This document shows, piece by piece, positions 43,402 to 51,449 of a stretch of DNA of 64,000 nt. The notes under the pieces are model-generated. The model worked only from the letters and a program-made list of their open reading frames with translations. It was not told the origin of the DNA and ran no database searches. Every line of letters starts with the position of its first letter. The stretch's first letter is position 1. Location of the stretch: assembly GCF_014652395.1 (NCBI RefSeq), contig NZ_BMYS01000006.1:1-64000 (forward strand), given 5' to 3'. The stretch is from Advenella faeciporci (GTDB lineage Bacteria > Pseudomonadota > Gammaproteobacteria > Burkholderiales > Burkholderiaceae_B). The position numbers were made by a program, and so were the translations under genes.

Positions 43402-44442
43402 TTAAGCCTCGGTGCGGGAGGCGGCCTCCCAAACGGTTGACCAGCCCAGGGACAGGCTGGCGGCACGTTCTGCAGCCAGTATCAGGCTGTCTTCGCGTGC
43501 CAGATTTTTACCGGCAATATCAAATGCCGTGCCGTGATCAACCGAAACACGCACCACCGGCAAACCCACCGTAATATTCACGCCATCATCCCCATAAACC
43601 GCCTTGAATGGAGCATGACCCTGGTCATGATAACAGGCAACCAGAAATTTCCACTTGCCACGCACGGCCTGGGGCCAAAGTGCATCGGCAGGTATCGGAC
43701 CCACTGCGTTAATGCCTGCCGCCCTTGCCTTTTCAATGGCAGGTGTCAGAATGGCGCTATCCTCGGTACCAAAAATATTGTTTTCTCCGGCATGAGGATT
43801 CAAACCGGCCACGGCAATTGGCTCATCCTGACGGTTCAGGGCCTTGGCAAAGGCATGAACCAGCTCAAGGATGTCATCCATGCGCTTGGGATTGGTGTCT
43901 TCAATGGCCTGACGCAGGGAAACGTGAGTGGTTGCATGAAACACATACAGATCACCGGCAGACAGCACCAGTGAATAGTTTTTTACCCCAAACTCATGGG
44001 CCAGCAACTCGGTATGACCAGGCCACTTGTATCCACCCAGGTGCATGGCTGCCTTGTTAAGAGGCGCAGTCACAATACCATCGACTTCACCCTTGCGGGC
44101 CAAATCGCAGGCTTTCATCACAAACAGGGCCGAACCGGCTCCGGCCCGGGCATCCAGCTTACCCAACTCAACCTCTTCCAGTGACGGCCCCACCTGAATC
44201 ACCTCTATGGTTCCCGCTTCATTACTGGCCTGTGCCGGTGTCTGGATTTCCCGCACCTTGCCGGTATCCTCATTCAAACCTGCCACCGCCTTACACAAGG
44301 CAGCCACATCACCAATCACCACAAATTTTGCTTTCTGCCTGAGTTCGGGGTGATTCAGCAACATCTTTGCCGTAATTTCAGGGCCAATACCGGCCACATC
44401 ACCAACGGTTACGGCCAACACAGGCAATCTTTTTTCACTCAT
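43402..44442 (-). CDS. pdxA2: PdxA2-type 4-phospho-D-threonate dehydrogenase
   Basis: A 346-residue PdxA-fold, metal- and NAD-dependent dehydrogenase. Blocks: TVGDVAGIGPEITAKML (N-terminus), APLNKAAMHLGGYKWPGHTELLA (metal-site His), GLNPHAGENNIFGTED and CYHDQGHAPFKAVYGDD. Pyridoxine-pathway PdxA normally lies with ksgA/surA. Pairing with a DUF1537 kinase instead marks the PdxA2 class, which oxidatively decarboxylates phosphorylated D-threonate to dihydroxyacetone phosphate in the published pathway. The start overlaps the kinase stop by four bases (ATGA). Confidence 0.88.
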   Translation of the reverse strand: MSEKRLPVLAVTVGDVAGIGPEITAKMLLNHPELRQKAKFVVIGDVAALCKAVAGLNEDTGKVREIQTPAQASNEAGTIEVIQVGPSLEEVELGKLDARAGAGSALFVMKACDLARKGEVDGIVTAPLNKAAMHLGGYKWPGHTELLAHEFGVKNYSLVLSAGDLYVFHATTHVSLRQAIEDTNPKRMDDILELVHAFAKALNRQDEPIAVAGLNPHAGENNIFGTEDSAILTPAIEKARAAGINAVGPIPADALWPQAVRGKWKFLVACYHDQGHAPFKAVYGDDGVNITVGLPVVRVSVDHGTAFDIAGKNLAREDSLILAAERAASLSLGWSTVWEAASRTEA

Positions 44443-45656
44443 TTAAATTTCCTTTCCATCAGGTTTTCTGCCGCCTGAATCAATATGTCTTCGGTGCCAA
44501 AACCACCGGCTTTCGTTACAATGGGCATACCGGCATAATCGCCACCAATCAGGGTGCCCAACGGCACACCGCCAGAAACCTCATCAATCAGGCGAATACC
44601 CGTTGCCTGCAAGGCTTTCATGACTTGTTCCGCGCCATCACCACCGGTCCCGATGATTCCCTTGACATTAAACGTGTTGACAATCTCCTGCGCAAACTGC
44701 GCAAGCCGCCATGCCACCATTTCCGGAGACAAACCGGGATACTGGCCCTCGGGCGCCAGAAGTGCCACGATATGCCGGCCGGTCCGCATAACCTGTCGGC
44801 AGTTTTCCAGCGCCTGGCTTTTCCAGTCATTAAAGAGCGCCTGATTATTCAAGACCTCAAGCGAGGGCAACATGACCAGGCCCCCCCTTTCCTGCAATAC
44901 CCGCACTTGCCTGCGGGTAGCGCTATGCTGGGAGGTCACGACGGCCAGCACAATCCCTTCCTGATCCATACGATAGGCCCAGGCAGCCGCCATGGCCATG
45001 GCCAGTCCACCGGCTCCTACCGGCAACGCCTGTTCACCCAACAGCACAATGGCCCTGGCCAGACGTTTCAGATCCTGGTTGGTCACAGCGTCCACCACCA
45101 CCGTATGACCACCTTGACGGATTTTTTCAGCCAGTGTTTCAGCCGTATCGCTTTCCTGCGGACTGATCAGGGAGCAGCCAAGCAAGCTGGGAATATGACT
45201 TTGCGTGACGGGCGTAACCGGATCGCTGCCCGCCGATGTTTCTGTTACAGGAACCCCATTGACCAGCAACACGCCCGCTTCAACCGTTCTGCCGGTTGCC
45301 GGAAAAGCGGGACAAACCACCGCCATCGCATTGTCATGCCAATACTGCCTGGCGGCTTCAATCTCTGCCAAAAACGGGCCACGCAAGGTGGAATCGACTT
45401 TTTTGAATAAGTGACGCACCCCGTATGCCTTGAGCGTCCTTATTTCGCTGGCAACCGCACGGGCGGCTGCCTCTGGCGTCAAGCCCCGGCTGTTACTGTT
45501 GATTGACACGACATCAGCATGAATCCCAGGCTGGGAAAAGGCTTCTTTGGAACCCCCGACATACAACTGGGTTTCCCAGCCGCAACGCACAAACTGCACG
45601 GCTGAATCACCCGCCCCGGTCAGGTCATCGGCGATGATCGCTATTTCAGGTTTCAT
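44439..45656 (-). CDS. dtnK: Four-carbon acid-sugar kinase (DUF1537 family), probable D-threonate kinase
   Basis: A 405-residue two-domain kinase. The N-terminal acid-sugar-binding domain opens IAIIADDLTGAGDSAVQF, with FKKVDSTLRGPFLAEIEA following. The C-terminal ATP-binding domain has GTGGDGAEQVMKAL and SGGVPLGTLIGGDYAGMPIVTKAGGFG. DUF1537 enzymes phosphorylate threonate or erythronate. The adjoining pdxA2 makes D-threonate the likeliest substrate. Overlaps pdxA2 and the permease gene at both ends by four bases, showing a tight operon. Confidence 0.88.
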   Translation of the reverse strand: MKPEIAIIADDLTGAGDSAVQFVRCGWETQLYVGGSKEAFSQPGIHADVVSINSNSRGLTPEAAARAVASEIRTLKAYGVRHLFKKVDSTLRGPFLAEIEAARQYWHDNAMAVVCPAFPATGRTVEAGVLLVNGVPVTETSAGSDPVTPVTQSHIPSLLGCSLISPQESDTAETLAEKIRQGGHTVVVDAVTNQDLKRLARAIVLLGEQALPVGAGGLAMAMAAAWAYRMDQEGIVLAVVTSQHSATRRQVRVLQERGGLVMLPSLEVLNNQALFNDWKSQALENCRQVMRTGRHIVALLAPEGQYPGLSPEMVAWRLAQFAQEIVNTFNVKGIIGTGGDGAEQVMKALQATGIRLIDEVSGGVPLGTLIGGDYAGMPIVTKAGGFGTEDILIQAAENLMERKFK

Positions 45657-46681
45657 AATTTAACGACACCGTCTGTTGCCAGGCTATCACCAGCAATGAC
45701 GGCAGCATCCTCTACCGATTTCAATTCACCGGATCTTTTCAGGAACCAGGAAGCCAGCACGGGAGCCATAATAGAACTGATCAACACACATGCGGCAACC
45801 TGTGCGGTCGCTGTTTCAACATAAACCAGGAAACGCGGATCGGCAGCTGCCACAATGGCCGGTGTTGCAATCGCATTGCCTGCGGTGGTACCCGCAGCAA
45901 ATCCAATCCCGCTTTTTCCACCCCTTCTTAAAATATACTTGTAGCCCAAATAAACCAGGAATCCGGTGATGGGACTGATCAGGAAACCCAGAACAATACC
46001 GGTCATGCCACCGCTGACAATCGCACTCAGGTTAATACCGGTGCCCAGGGAAAAGGCGAAGAATGGAATCACGATATTTGGCACCGGCTCCAGCGTTTTA
46101 CGCCACTGCACATCCAGGTTACCCACAATCACCCCCAGAATGAACGGTACCAGGGCAGCCACCAGCGCAATCACGGGAATATCAGCCAGACCGGATGCGC
46201 CCAGGAACAACAAGCTGAAGAAGGGGCCATCGTTAACGGCACTGGCCACATATGCACCGCGATCACGATTGTCACCATACTGCCCGGTATAGGCCAGCCA
46301 CAGGCCACCATTGCTGTTGTCAAAGGCTGCCAGCATGGCAAGAATGGACACCCCCAAAATACCATCAAGACCTACAAAAGAACCCAGCAATACAATCAGG
46401 CTTGCCGGAATAATGGTTTTACAAAAAAGAATCGTGCCTGCCGTGGCCAGAATTGGGCCACCGGTACGCATATTAACCTGGGTGCCCGTGGCAAAAATCA
46501 GCAAGGCAATAAATGGCAATGCACTGTTTTTAAACAAGGCCGTTGTAAAACTGCCAATACCCAACGCCTCGGGTGCAAAGGTGCCAAGAATGGAACCCAA
46601 AATCAGGGGGACAAGCATCAATCCTCCGGGGATCTTAAGCATTGTCTTGAACATAGGAAATATGGAACGCTCTTGTGTCAT
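45653..46681 (-). CDS. KdgT-type acid-sugar permease
   Basis: Inner-membrane 2-keto-3-deoxygluconate-permease-family protein, 342 residues with about ten hydrophobic segments. MLKIPGGLMLVPLILGSI, LLIFATGTQVNMRTGG and FAAGTTAGNAIATPA are characteristic. ATG 46681 is the first start. A second ATG at 46654 (MFKTMLK) would remove an unusual polar leader. In an operon with a threonate-type kinase the cargo is probably threonate or a related four-carbon acid rather than ketodeoxygluconate. Confidence 0.86.
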   Translation of the reverse strand: MTQERSIFPMFKTMLKIPGGLMLVPLILGSILGTFAPEALGIGSFTTALFKNSALPFIALLIFATGTQVNMRTGGPILATAGTILFCKTIIPASLIVLLGSFVGLDGILGVSILAMLAAFDNSNGGLWLAYTGQYGDNRDRGAYVASAVNDGPFFSLLFLGASGLADIPVIALVAALVPFILGVIVGNLDVQWRKTLEPVPNIVIPFFAFSLGTGINLSAIVSGGMTGIVLGFLISPITGFLVYLGYKYILRRGGKSGIGFAAGTTAGNAIATPAIVAAADPRFLVYVETATAQVAACVLISSIMAPVLASWFLKRSGELKSVEDAAVIAGDSLATDGVVKL

Positions 46682-46963
46682 TTACCGACCCAGCCTCACT
46701 TGGTTTAAGAATATGAATTTACTTGGTGAATATATATGAAACCCAATCGCTCATGACTGGCCACCCATGGCTTGCTGAATCCCAATACCTGTACGCACAA
46801 GTTGTACGTACAGGGTGGCATTATTCTACTTTGTCATAAAATTGTCAATAACAAATTTAATTTGTTAAACCAATGACTTATCGATTCAATAAAATTAAAT
46901 AGCACACGACTTATAAGAGGAAACGCTTAAAAAAATATTAGATACTGTGTCAGTATCAGCATT
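46682..46963. other. Promoter region of the threonate operon and spacer
   Basis: Apart from the palindrome at 46788-46814 this region is AT-rich (46830-46910) and probably holds the operon promoter. A small hairpin GATACTG-TGT-CAGTATC lies at 46941-46957, next to the terminator of the hydrolase gene. No gene is seen. Confidence 0.5.
46788..46814. promoter_or_regulatory. Candidate GntR operator, 27-bp palindrome
   Basis: Left arm CCTGTACGCACAA (46788-46800), one central base, right arm TTGTACGTACAGG (46802-46814). The arms are complementary at 12 of 13 positions. It lies about 110 bases upstream of the permease ATG, at the head of the operon that ends with a GntR/UTRA regulator gene. GntR-family sites commonly have a GTAC-type core. 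Assignment to this regulator is inference. Confidence 0.65.
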
Positions 46964-47005
46964 AAAAAACCCCAAAAAGCAGGCAGCGTGTCCAGCTTTT
47001 TGGGG
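46964..47005 (-). terminator. Terminator of the hydrolase/barrel operon, resembling an IS end
   Basis: Stem CCCCAAAAAGC / GCTTTTTGGGG (46970-46980, 46995-47005), 14-nt loop, then six T on the minus strand (46964-46969). It lies 45 bases after the stop of the hydrolase gene at 47050. Its layout and sequence parallel the IS-end hairpin at 63-103, including the GTGTCCA before the right arm. Confidence 0.8.
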
Positions 47006-47049
47006 CTCACAGTGGTTAGCGTAGAGGGCCTTTCAGCCCATCATCAACA

Positions 47050-48087
47050 TCAGGATCCCGCCGATAAAAAGGCAAATGGCTCGGTTTCCACAAAAGATGA
47101 AGAAACCTCACCCGCATACGTCTTGCTTGCCATGGGCCCCAAATCCAGCTTCAGGGCTTTGGATGGATCCAGGCCAAAATCGATTTTTTTCAGGTCTACC
47201 CAGAATGTGTTGGGACTGAAAGCTGATTCAAAGAAATAATTCAAATGTTTGTGATCAACCACGGTTCGCCAGCGTGTTGACGATATATTCGGCTCTGTTT
47301 CAGAAGCAATACCATAAGGAACCGAAACATTCCGGATGACCCCAAACATACTGGCCAAGGATTCGGCAATAGGTGCTTTTTGCGGGATGGCATCCACATA
47401 AAACGAAGCACGCACAAAACGGTCCGCAGCCCGGTTAGTACCCGGTAACATCACGGTGCCGCCAATTTGTTTCCAGTAAGCGTCAAGCGCCAGCTGATCA
47501 TTAAATACGGGCGAGTTGGTCATGACCTGGTATTTCCGGTCATGGTGAATCACCTGCTTGCCACCAATATATTCAATAATGGCGCTGTCTCCAGAGGCAT
47601 CCGACAATGAAAGATGCAAAGTTGCCAGACGGCCCTGCCCCGGAACCTGATCGGACACCAGGGTAAAGGGTTCTTTTTCCAGTGCCTTGACTGCTTCAGC
47701 GACCGTGGCGAAACTATCCAGCATGTATTGCGCCCACAGGGAAATGTTCAAACCTGGTTTGCTTTCTGGAGTAAGTGTCGGGTATTCTGATTCGACCAGC
47801 CACAACAGGTTAACAGCCAGGCCTTTTTCATTAAGCCCGTCAGTGGTGGCAATATCATAACCCGTGGCAACCAGACTGCCATACCTGGACTCCCAGGCAA
47901 GAGAGTTTGCGCCTGCCTGCCCTTGGCGTTTCACCCCACGGGGCAATGCCCACAGATTGGTGCCCACATCCATTTTCCAGTCCATTGAGCGAGCGGTAAC
48001 AATCTGTTGCTCTTCACCCAAATAAACCACTCGTGTACATGCCATAACTATTGTTATCCCACTTAAAAGTAATGAAAAGGCCAGCAA
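47050..48087 (-). CDS. Choloylglycine-hydrolase family (linear amide C-N hydrolase), copy 1
   Basis: Ntn-type hydrolase of about 345 residues. The catalytic Cys follows a hydrophobic leader (IVMAC-TRVVY). Other active-site blocks are ARSMDW, MTNSPVF and GTNRAADRF. The family includes penicillin V acylase, bile-salt hydrolase and acyl-homoserine-lactone acylases. The only conventional start is TTG 48087, which gives a leader without positive charge. The upstream in-frame codons (KADLRASQ) would complete a good signal, but no ATG/GTG/TTG is there, so the start is uncertain. Shares an operon with the barrel gene and copy 2. Confidence 0.83.
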   Translation of the reverse strand: MLAFSLLLSGITIVMACTRVVYLGEEQQIVTARSMDWKMDVGTNLWALPRGVKRQGQAGANSLAWESRYGSLVATGYDIATTDGLNEKGLAVNLLWLVESEYPTLTPESKPGLNISLWAQYMLDSFATVAEAVKALEKEPFTLVSDQVPGQGRLATLHLSLSDASGDSAIIEYIGGKQVIHHDRKYQVMTNSPVFNDQLALDAYWKQIGGTVMLPGTNRAADRFVRASFYVDAIPQKAPIAESLASMFGVIRNVSVPYGIASETEPNISSTRWRTVVDHKHLNYFFESAFSPNTFWVDLKKIDFGLDPSKALKLDLGPMASKTYAGEVSSSFVETEPFAFLSAGS

Positions 48088-48112
48088 AAGCTGGCTTGCG
48101 CGTAGATCTGCC

Positions 48113-48874
48113 TTAGAATTTCCAGGTCAGCCCAAGAAACGGTCCCGTCAAGTTTGTATCAAGTCGCATCCCGTTCCGCTTGTAATCCAGGTCAAGATAA
48201 CGATATCCGGTTGATACATAAATATTATCATTCACTTGATAATTGGCACTTAAGGCAAATTGCCTGGTTAGCTCTGATCCGGCACCCAAACCACCAATAT
48301 CACCATACGCCAGAATGGACCAGTCAGGACTCAAACTGAAATTGGCGCGTAATGCAACCACCGGATCAACAAAAGTCTGGATACTGGATTTCTGCTCACC
48401 AATGACCGGAACGCTGACTGAAGCCCGGGTACGCCAGACCCTCGCACCCGCCATGACATCCAGGGTCACCACTGAATCATCAATAGCCCGATACCCTCCG
48501 TTGAGGGTAAGGGCAGCCATGCGCAGCTTGCCATTGGCCGAAATACCTGGAAAAACCTGTCCTTTTCTGGAAAGGCTGGCATATAGCAAGTCTCCGGTAA
48601 CCACGAAACGTTCTTTTCTGGCAAAACCATTAATAAAGAATGCGGCATCCAGATCTTTCAATGTGTCTGAAAAAGAGCGCTCGTATGAAATAGCAGGCGC
48701 TCCCGAAAAAGGCGTGATATTGCCCTCCACGCCGGTTGCCCAGACATAGGGGGTAATTTGCCCTTGCCAACCGGCATTCTGTGCGAAGGCCACTGATGAA
48801 ACCAGGCAACAGGCCAGGGCAGAAATACCCGCCCGAAGCGTTGGCCATGAGCGCCAGAGATGGGACTGAAGCAT
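48113..48874 (-). CDS. Predicted outer-membrane beta-barrel protein
   Basis: A 253-residue exported protein from ATG 48874, preceded by AAGGATGCAGGA. A TTG overlapping the upstream stop is the alternative. The signal (MLQSHLWRSWPTLRAGISALA... to AFAQ) is followed by GWQGQITPYVWATGVEGNITPF and alternating amphipathic strands. The end GPFLGLTWKF has the terminal Phe of barrel proteins. It resembles uncharacterised OmpW/'outer membrane beta-barrel' families. Its place between two exported amide hydrolases suggests passage of their substrate or product. Confidence 0.78.
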   Translation of the reverse strand: MLQSHLWRSWPTLRAGISALACCLVSSVAFAQNAGWQGQITPYVWATGVEGNITPFSGAPAISYERSFSDTLKDLDAAFFINGFARKERFVVTGDLLYASLSRKGQVFPGISANGKLRMAALTLNGGYRAIDDSVVTLDVMAGARVWRTRASVSVPVIGEQKSSIQTFVDPVVALRANFSLSPDWSILAYGDIGGLGAGSELTRQFALSANYQVNDNIYVSTGYRYLDLDYKRNGMRLDTNLTGPFLGLTWKF

Positions 48875-48903
48875 TCCTGCATCCTTTTGAATATGACCAG
48901 GTA

Positions 48904-49971
48904 TCAAAGACCCAAAAATTCGAAGGGTTTGGATTCCTCGAATTTATCATTGACTACACCTGAGAAAGTATTAGCCTGATTTGGACCCAGATCCAGTTTT
49001 TTGACTTTGCCTGTTTTTTCAGAAAAATCAATGTTGTTAAGCTCAACCCAGAAAACGTTGGGCGTCAATGCGCTCTCAAAAAAATACAGCATGCGCTTCT
49101 GGTCAGCCACGGTACGCCAGCGGGTTGAGGAAATATTGGGCTGATCAGGAGTACTGATGCCAAAGGGCACAGACACGTTGCGAATAACGCTGAACACGCT
49201 GGCAATGGTCTTGCGCGCGTCTTCTTCACGAGGAATGGCATTAACATAGAAAGCTGCGCGCGTAAAGCGGTCAGCGGCACGGTTGGTACCTGGCAGCATG
49301 ACGGTACCACCAATATCGGTCCAATACGAATGCAATGCAAGCTGACGCTCAAACGTTGGTGAGTTGGTCAGAACCTGGTATTCACGACTGTGATGAATCA
49401 CCGCCTTGCCATCAATATATTCCACAATGGCACTATCACCACTGGCGTCGGATATGGCCAAATGCAGCGTGGCCAACCTGTTTTGTCCCGGTACGTCACG
49501 TGAGACGATTGTATAAGGCTGCTTGCGCAGTGCGTCAACCGCCTCCTGGACCGTTGCAAAGTTATCCAGAATATATTGTCCCCAGGCAGCAATGCTCAGA
49601 CCCGGTGCGGAGCCTTCCTTAAACTCAGGGTAACTGGACTCAACCAGCCACAGCAAGTTGGCAACCAGGCCGGCTTCATTCATGCCGTCTGTGGTTGAAA
49701 TGTCATAACCCGATGAAATCACGCTGCCATATTTTGAGGTCCAGCGAAGGGAGTTCTCACCGGCCTGGCCATTTCTTTCCATGCCCCGGGGGAAAACCCA
49801 CAGATTGGTTTCCACATCAACGCTCCAGTCCATTGAGCGGGCGGTAAGAACCTGATTATCAACGCCATGATAGACCAATCGGGTGCAAGCCAATGCGGTG
49901 GTTCCCACGAGCATGGTTGCCACAAGCGCTGTCGCGGCGGTTTTTCGTAAAGCGTTGGTGAATAAAGACAT
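48904..49971 (-). CDS. Choloylglycine-hydrolase family (linear amide C-N hydrolase), copy 2
   Basis: A 355-residue paralogue of the gene at 47050, similar through most of its length (RSMDW, YGSVISSGYDISTTDG, GGTVMLPGTNRAADRF). The signal MSLFTNALRKTAATALVATM ends at ALA, leaving Cys29 as N-terminal nucleophile, so the enzyme should be periplasmic. The Arg in ARSMDW, Asn in LTNSP and Arg in RAADR are the expected active-site residues. Substrate (bile salt, penicillin V, acyl-homoserine lactone or other amide) cannot be told. First gene of a three-gene operon. Confidence 0.87.
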   Translation of the reverse strand: MSLFTNALRKTAATALVATMLVGTTALACTRLVYHGVDNQVLTARSMDWSVDVETNLWVFPRGMERNGQAGENSLRWTSKYGSVISSGYDISTTDGMNEAGLVANLLWLVESSYPEFKEGSAPGLSIAAWGQYILDNFATVQEAVDALRKQPYTIVSRDVPGQNRLATLHLAISDASGDSAIVEYIDGKAVIHHSREYQVLTNSPTFERQLALHSYWTDIGGTVMLPGTNRAADRFTRAAFYVNAIPREEDARKTIASVFSVIRNVSVPFGISTPDQPNISSTRWRTVADQKRMLYFFESALTPNVFWVELNNIDFSEKTGKVKKLDLGPNQANTFSGVVNDKFEESKPFEFLGL

Positions 49972-50302
49972 GCTAACTATCCTTTAAATATAGAGGGCGT
50001 AACTGTTTTATGAAACCAGGGGGTTCTGTTCAGAATAAAGCATACCCTGACCTCGTGGTTTACATCACTGAACGTGGCTGATATTAAGAACAGATATGTA
50101 TACTGCACGAAACTTATTCCCATCACCGGGTTCAGTTTTCTTGACAAGGTAAATCTATTGGCGTGAACCGTTTTCAACGCGCTTAAATTGTATCGGTTTT
50201 TTACTGTAATTCTTGATATATGTCAATGTGAATTTACAACCGATCTGACTGTTGGGCATTAAAAATACAGGGATTTTTTTACGGCTGTATTTTATTCAAC
50301 GA
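49972..50302. other. Region upstream of the hydrolase operon
   Basis: About 330 bases without a gene. It must contain the leftward promoter of the hydrolase operon. I see no clear operator palindrome. Its right end borders the tRNA terminator. Confidence 0.45.
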
Positions 50303-50305
50303 TAT

Positions 50306-50343
50306 AAAAAAAGCCCCTGCTTTCATAGGAAAGTAAGGGCTTT
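50306..50343 (-). terminator. Terminator of the tRNA-Arg transcript
   Basis: Outer stem AAAGCCC/GGGCTTT (50310-50316, 50337-50343), a 3x3 internal loop, inner stem CTTTC/GAAAG and a 4-nt loop. On the minus strand a run of seven T follows. It lies 46 bases beyond the 3' end of the tRNA. Confidence 0.75.
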
Positions 50344-50389
50344 CTTCGGTACTGCCACCAAGCAGTATAAGCTTCATTTAGCATTCATC

Positions 50390-50464
50390 TGGCGTCTCCG
50401 ACAGGAATCGAACCTGTATCAAGAGCTTCGGAAACTCTTATTCTATCCATTGAACTACGGAGAC
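50390..50464 (-). tRNA. tRNA-Arg (CCG anticodon)
   Basis: Minus-strand sequence folds as a cloverleaf: acceptor GTCTCCG/CGGAGAC (50458-50464 with 50394-50400), D-arm from TAGTTCAATGGATAGAAT, anticodon stem AGAGT/GCTCT with loop TTCCGAA, and T-arm ACAGG-TTCGATT-CCTGT. The anticodon CCG reads CGG (Arg). Discriminator G, and the CCA end is encoded (50390-50392). Length 75. No integrase or attachment-site repeat is seen beside it. Confidence 0.95.
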
Positions 50465-50764
50465 TGACATAACCGGTGATTGTACCTCATTAATATTAAT
50501 CGCCGCTACTGTTTAATAAGTTTTCTGTTTAAAAGATAAAACGGCTTATAAAAAACAGGCGTTTGCACATAAAAATTACGCAAAAATGGCATTTTAAGGG
50601 GGTATAACGCTGGAATTCATACAAAACTCAGAGAGTGTCGCTATAATTCATCACTATAATCTACCGTGTACCTTTAGTAAGTATAATGTGATTAACCCTA
50701 CTGAATGACCGGTTTTCATTACCCACCCGTATTTGCGCAAACAAAAAACCTTAGGATTTTATCC
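50465..50764. other. Divergent promoter region, tRNA-Arg / cytochrome c
   Basis: Three hundred AT-rich bases between the tRNA and the cytochrome gene. Presumably it holds a promoter in each direction. No gene or long palindrome is seen. Confidence 0.4.
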
Positions 50765-51301
50765 ATGAGCGAACAAACCGTACAGAACGAAGAACACACA
50801 AGTCCCATCAAATCACCCAAGCAGCTTATTGCTGTCGTGGGGTTGTCATTCCTGGTGCCTGTCATCGCGATCATCCTGCTGGTAAGACTGGTAGACACAA
50901 CACCCAGGATTGGTTACGGCTCAGATGCCATGTCTCATGAAGCCATTGCCGCCCGCATCGCGCCAGTAGCCTTGTACAACGTTACCATCGTAGCCGAAGC
51001 AGAAGAGACTGGTCCCAAACAGCTGCTGACCGGTGAGGCCCTGTACAACAAGCTGTGCATGGCCTGTCATGACGCCGGTGTGGCCGGTGCCCCCAAAATA
51101 GGTGACAGCGCGGCTTGGGCACCACGCATCGCTCAAGGTGAAGACACGCTTTTCAAGCATTCACTGGAAGGATTCAACGCCATGCCTGCCAAAGGTGGCG
51201 ATACTTCCCTGGATGATATCGAAGTAAAACGTGCGGTTGTATACATGGTGAACAAATCAGGCGGTTCTTTAACTGAACCCGAAGCACCCGCTGCACAGTA
51301 A
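50765..51301 (+). CDS. Membrane-anchored c5-type cytochrome c
   Basis: A 178-residue monohaem cytochrome from ATG 50765. One N-terminal membrane anchor (about 21-43, LIAVVGLSFLVPVIAIILLV) holds the domain in the periplasm. The haem site is CMACH (98-102) and the likely sixth ligand is Met140 in FNAMPAKGG, the short spacing typical of cytochrome c5 (CycB-like). It probably carries electrons to a terminal oxidase. Acidic and Pro-rich ends. Single gene with a strong terminator. Confidence 0.92.
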   Translation: MSEQTVQNEEHTSPIKSPKQLIAVVGLSFLVPVIAIILLVRLVDTTPRIGYGSDAMSHEAIAARIAPVALYNVTIVAEAEETGPKQLLTGEALYNKLCMACHDAGVAGAPKIGDSAAWAPRIAQGEDTLFKHSLEGFNAMPAKGGDTSLDDIEVKRAVVYMVNKSGGSLTEPEAPAAQ

Positions 51302-51330
51302 CAGTCTGCTCTGGCAGCTTTCCACTGCAC

Positions 51331-51360
51331 AAAAGCCTTCGGCTACACCGAAGGCTTTTT
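51331..51360 (+). terminator. Rho-independent terminator of the cytochrome gene
   Basis: A 12-bp stem AAAAGCCTTCGG / CCGAAGGCTTTT (51331-51342, 51348-51359) with a CTACA loop and a T-run, 30 bases after the stop. The A-rich left side allows action in both directions, which suits the convergent rep gene. Confidence 0.88.
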
Positions 51361-51449
51361 ATTGCCTGCCCAAAACACATCACTTACGAAGTAAGCATCC
51401 AAGGTTTACCAGGATAGTTACTAGCGTTGAAACTGGCTGCGGATACCGC

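Noticed and set aside
44625-45410. 261-residue plus-strand reading frame
   Set aside because: It is antisense to the DUF1537 kinase gene. No motif or ribosome site supports it.
46988-47239. 83-residue plus-strand frame starting in the terminator hairpin
   Set aside because: It overlaps the hydrolase 3' end in antisense and begins inside a terminator stem.
50390-50464. tRNA-Arg as an integration site for a genomic island
   Set aside because: No integrase gene, no repeat of the tRNA 3' end within the window, and housekeeping genes on the right side.
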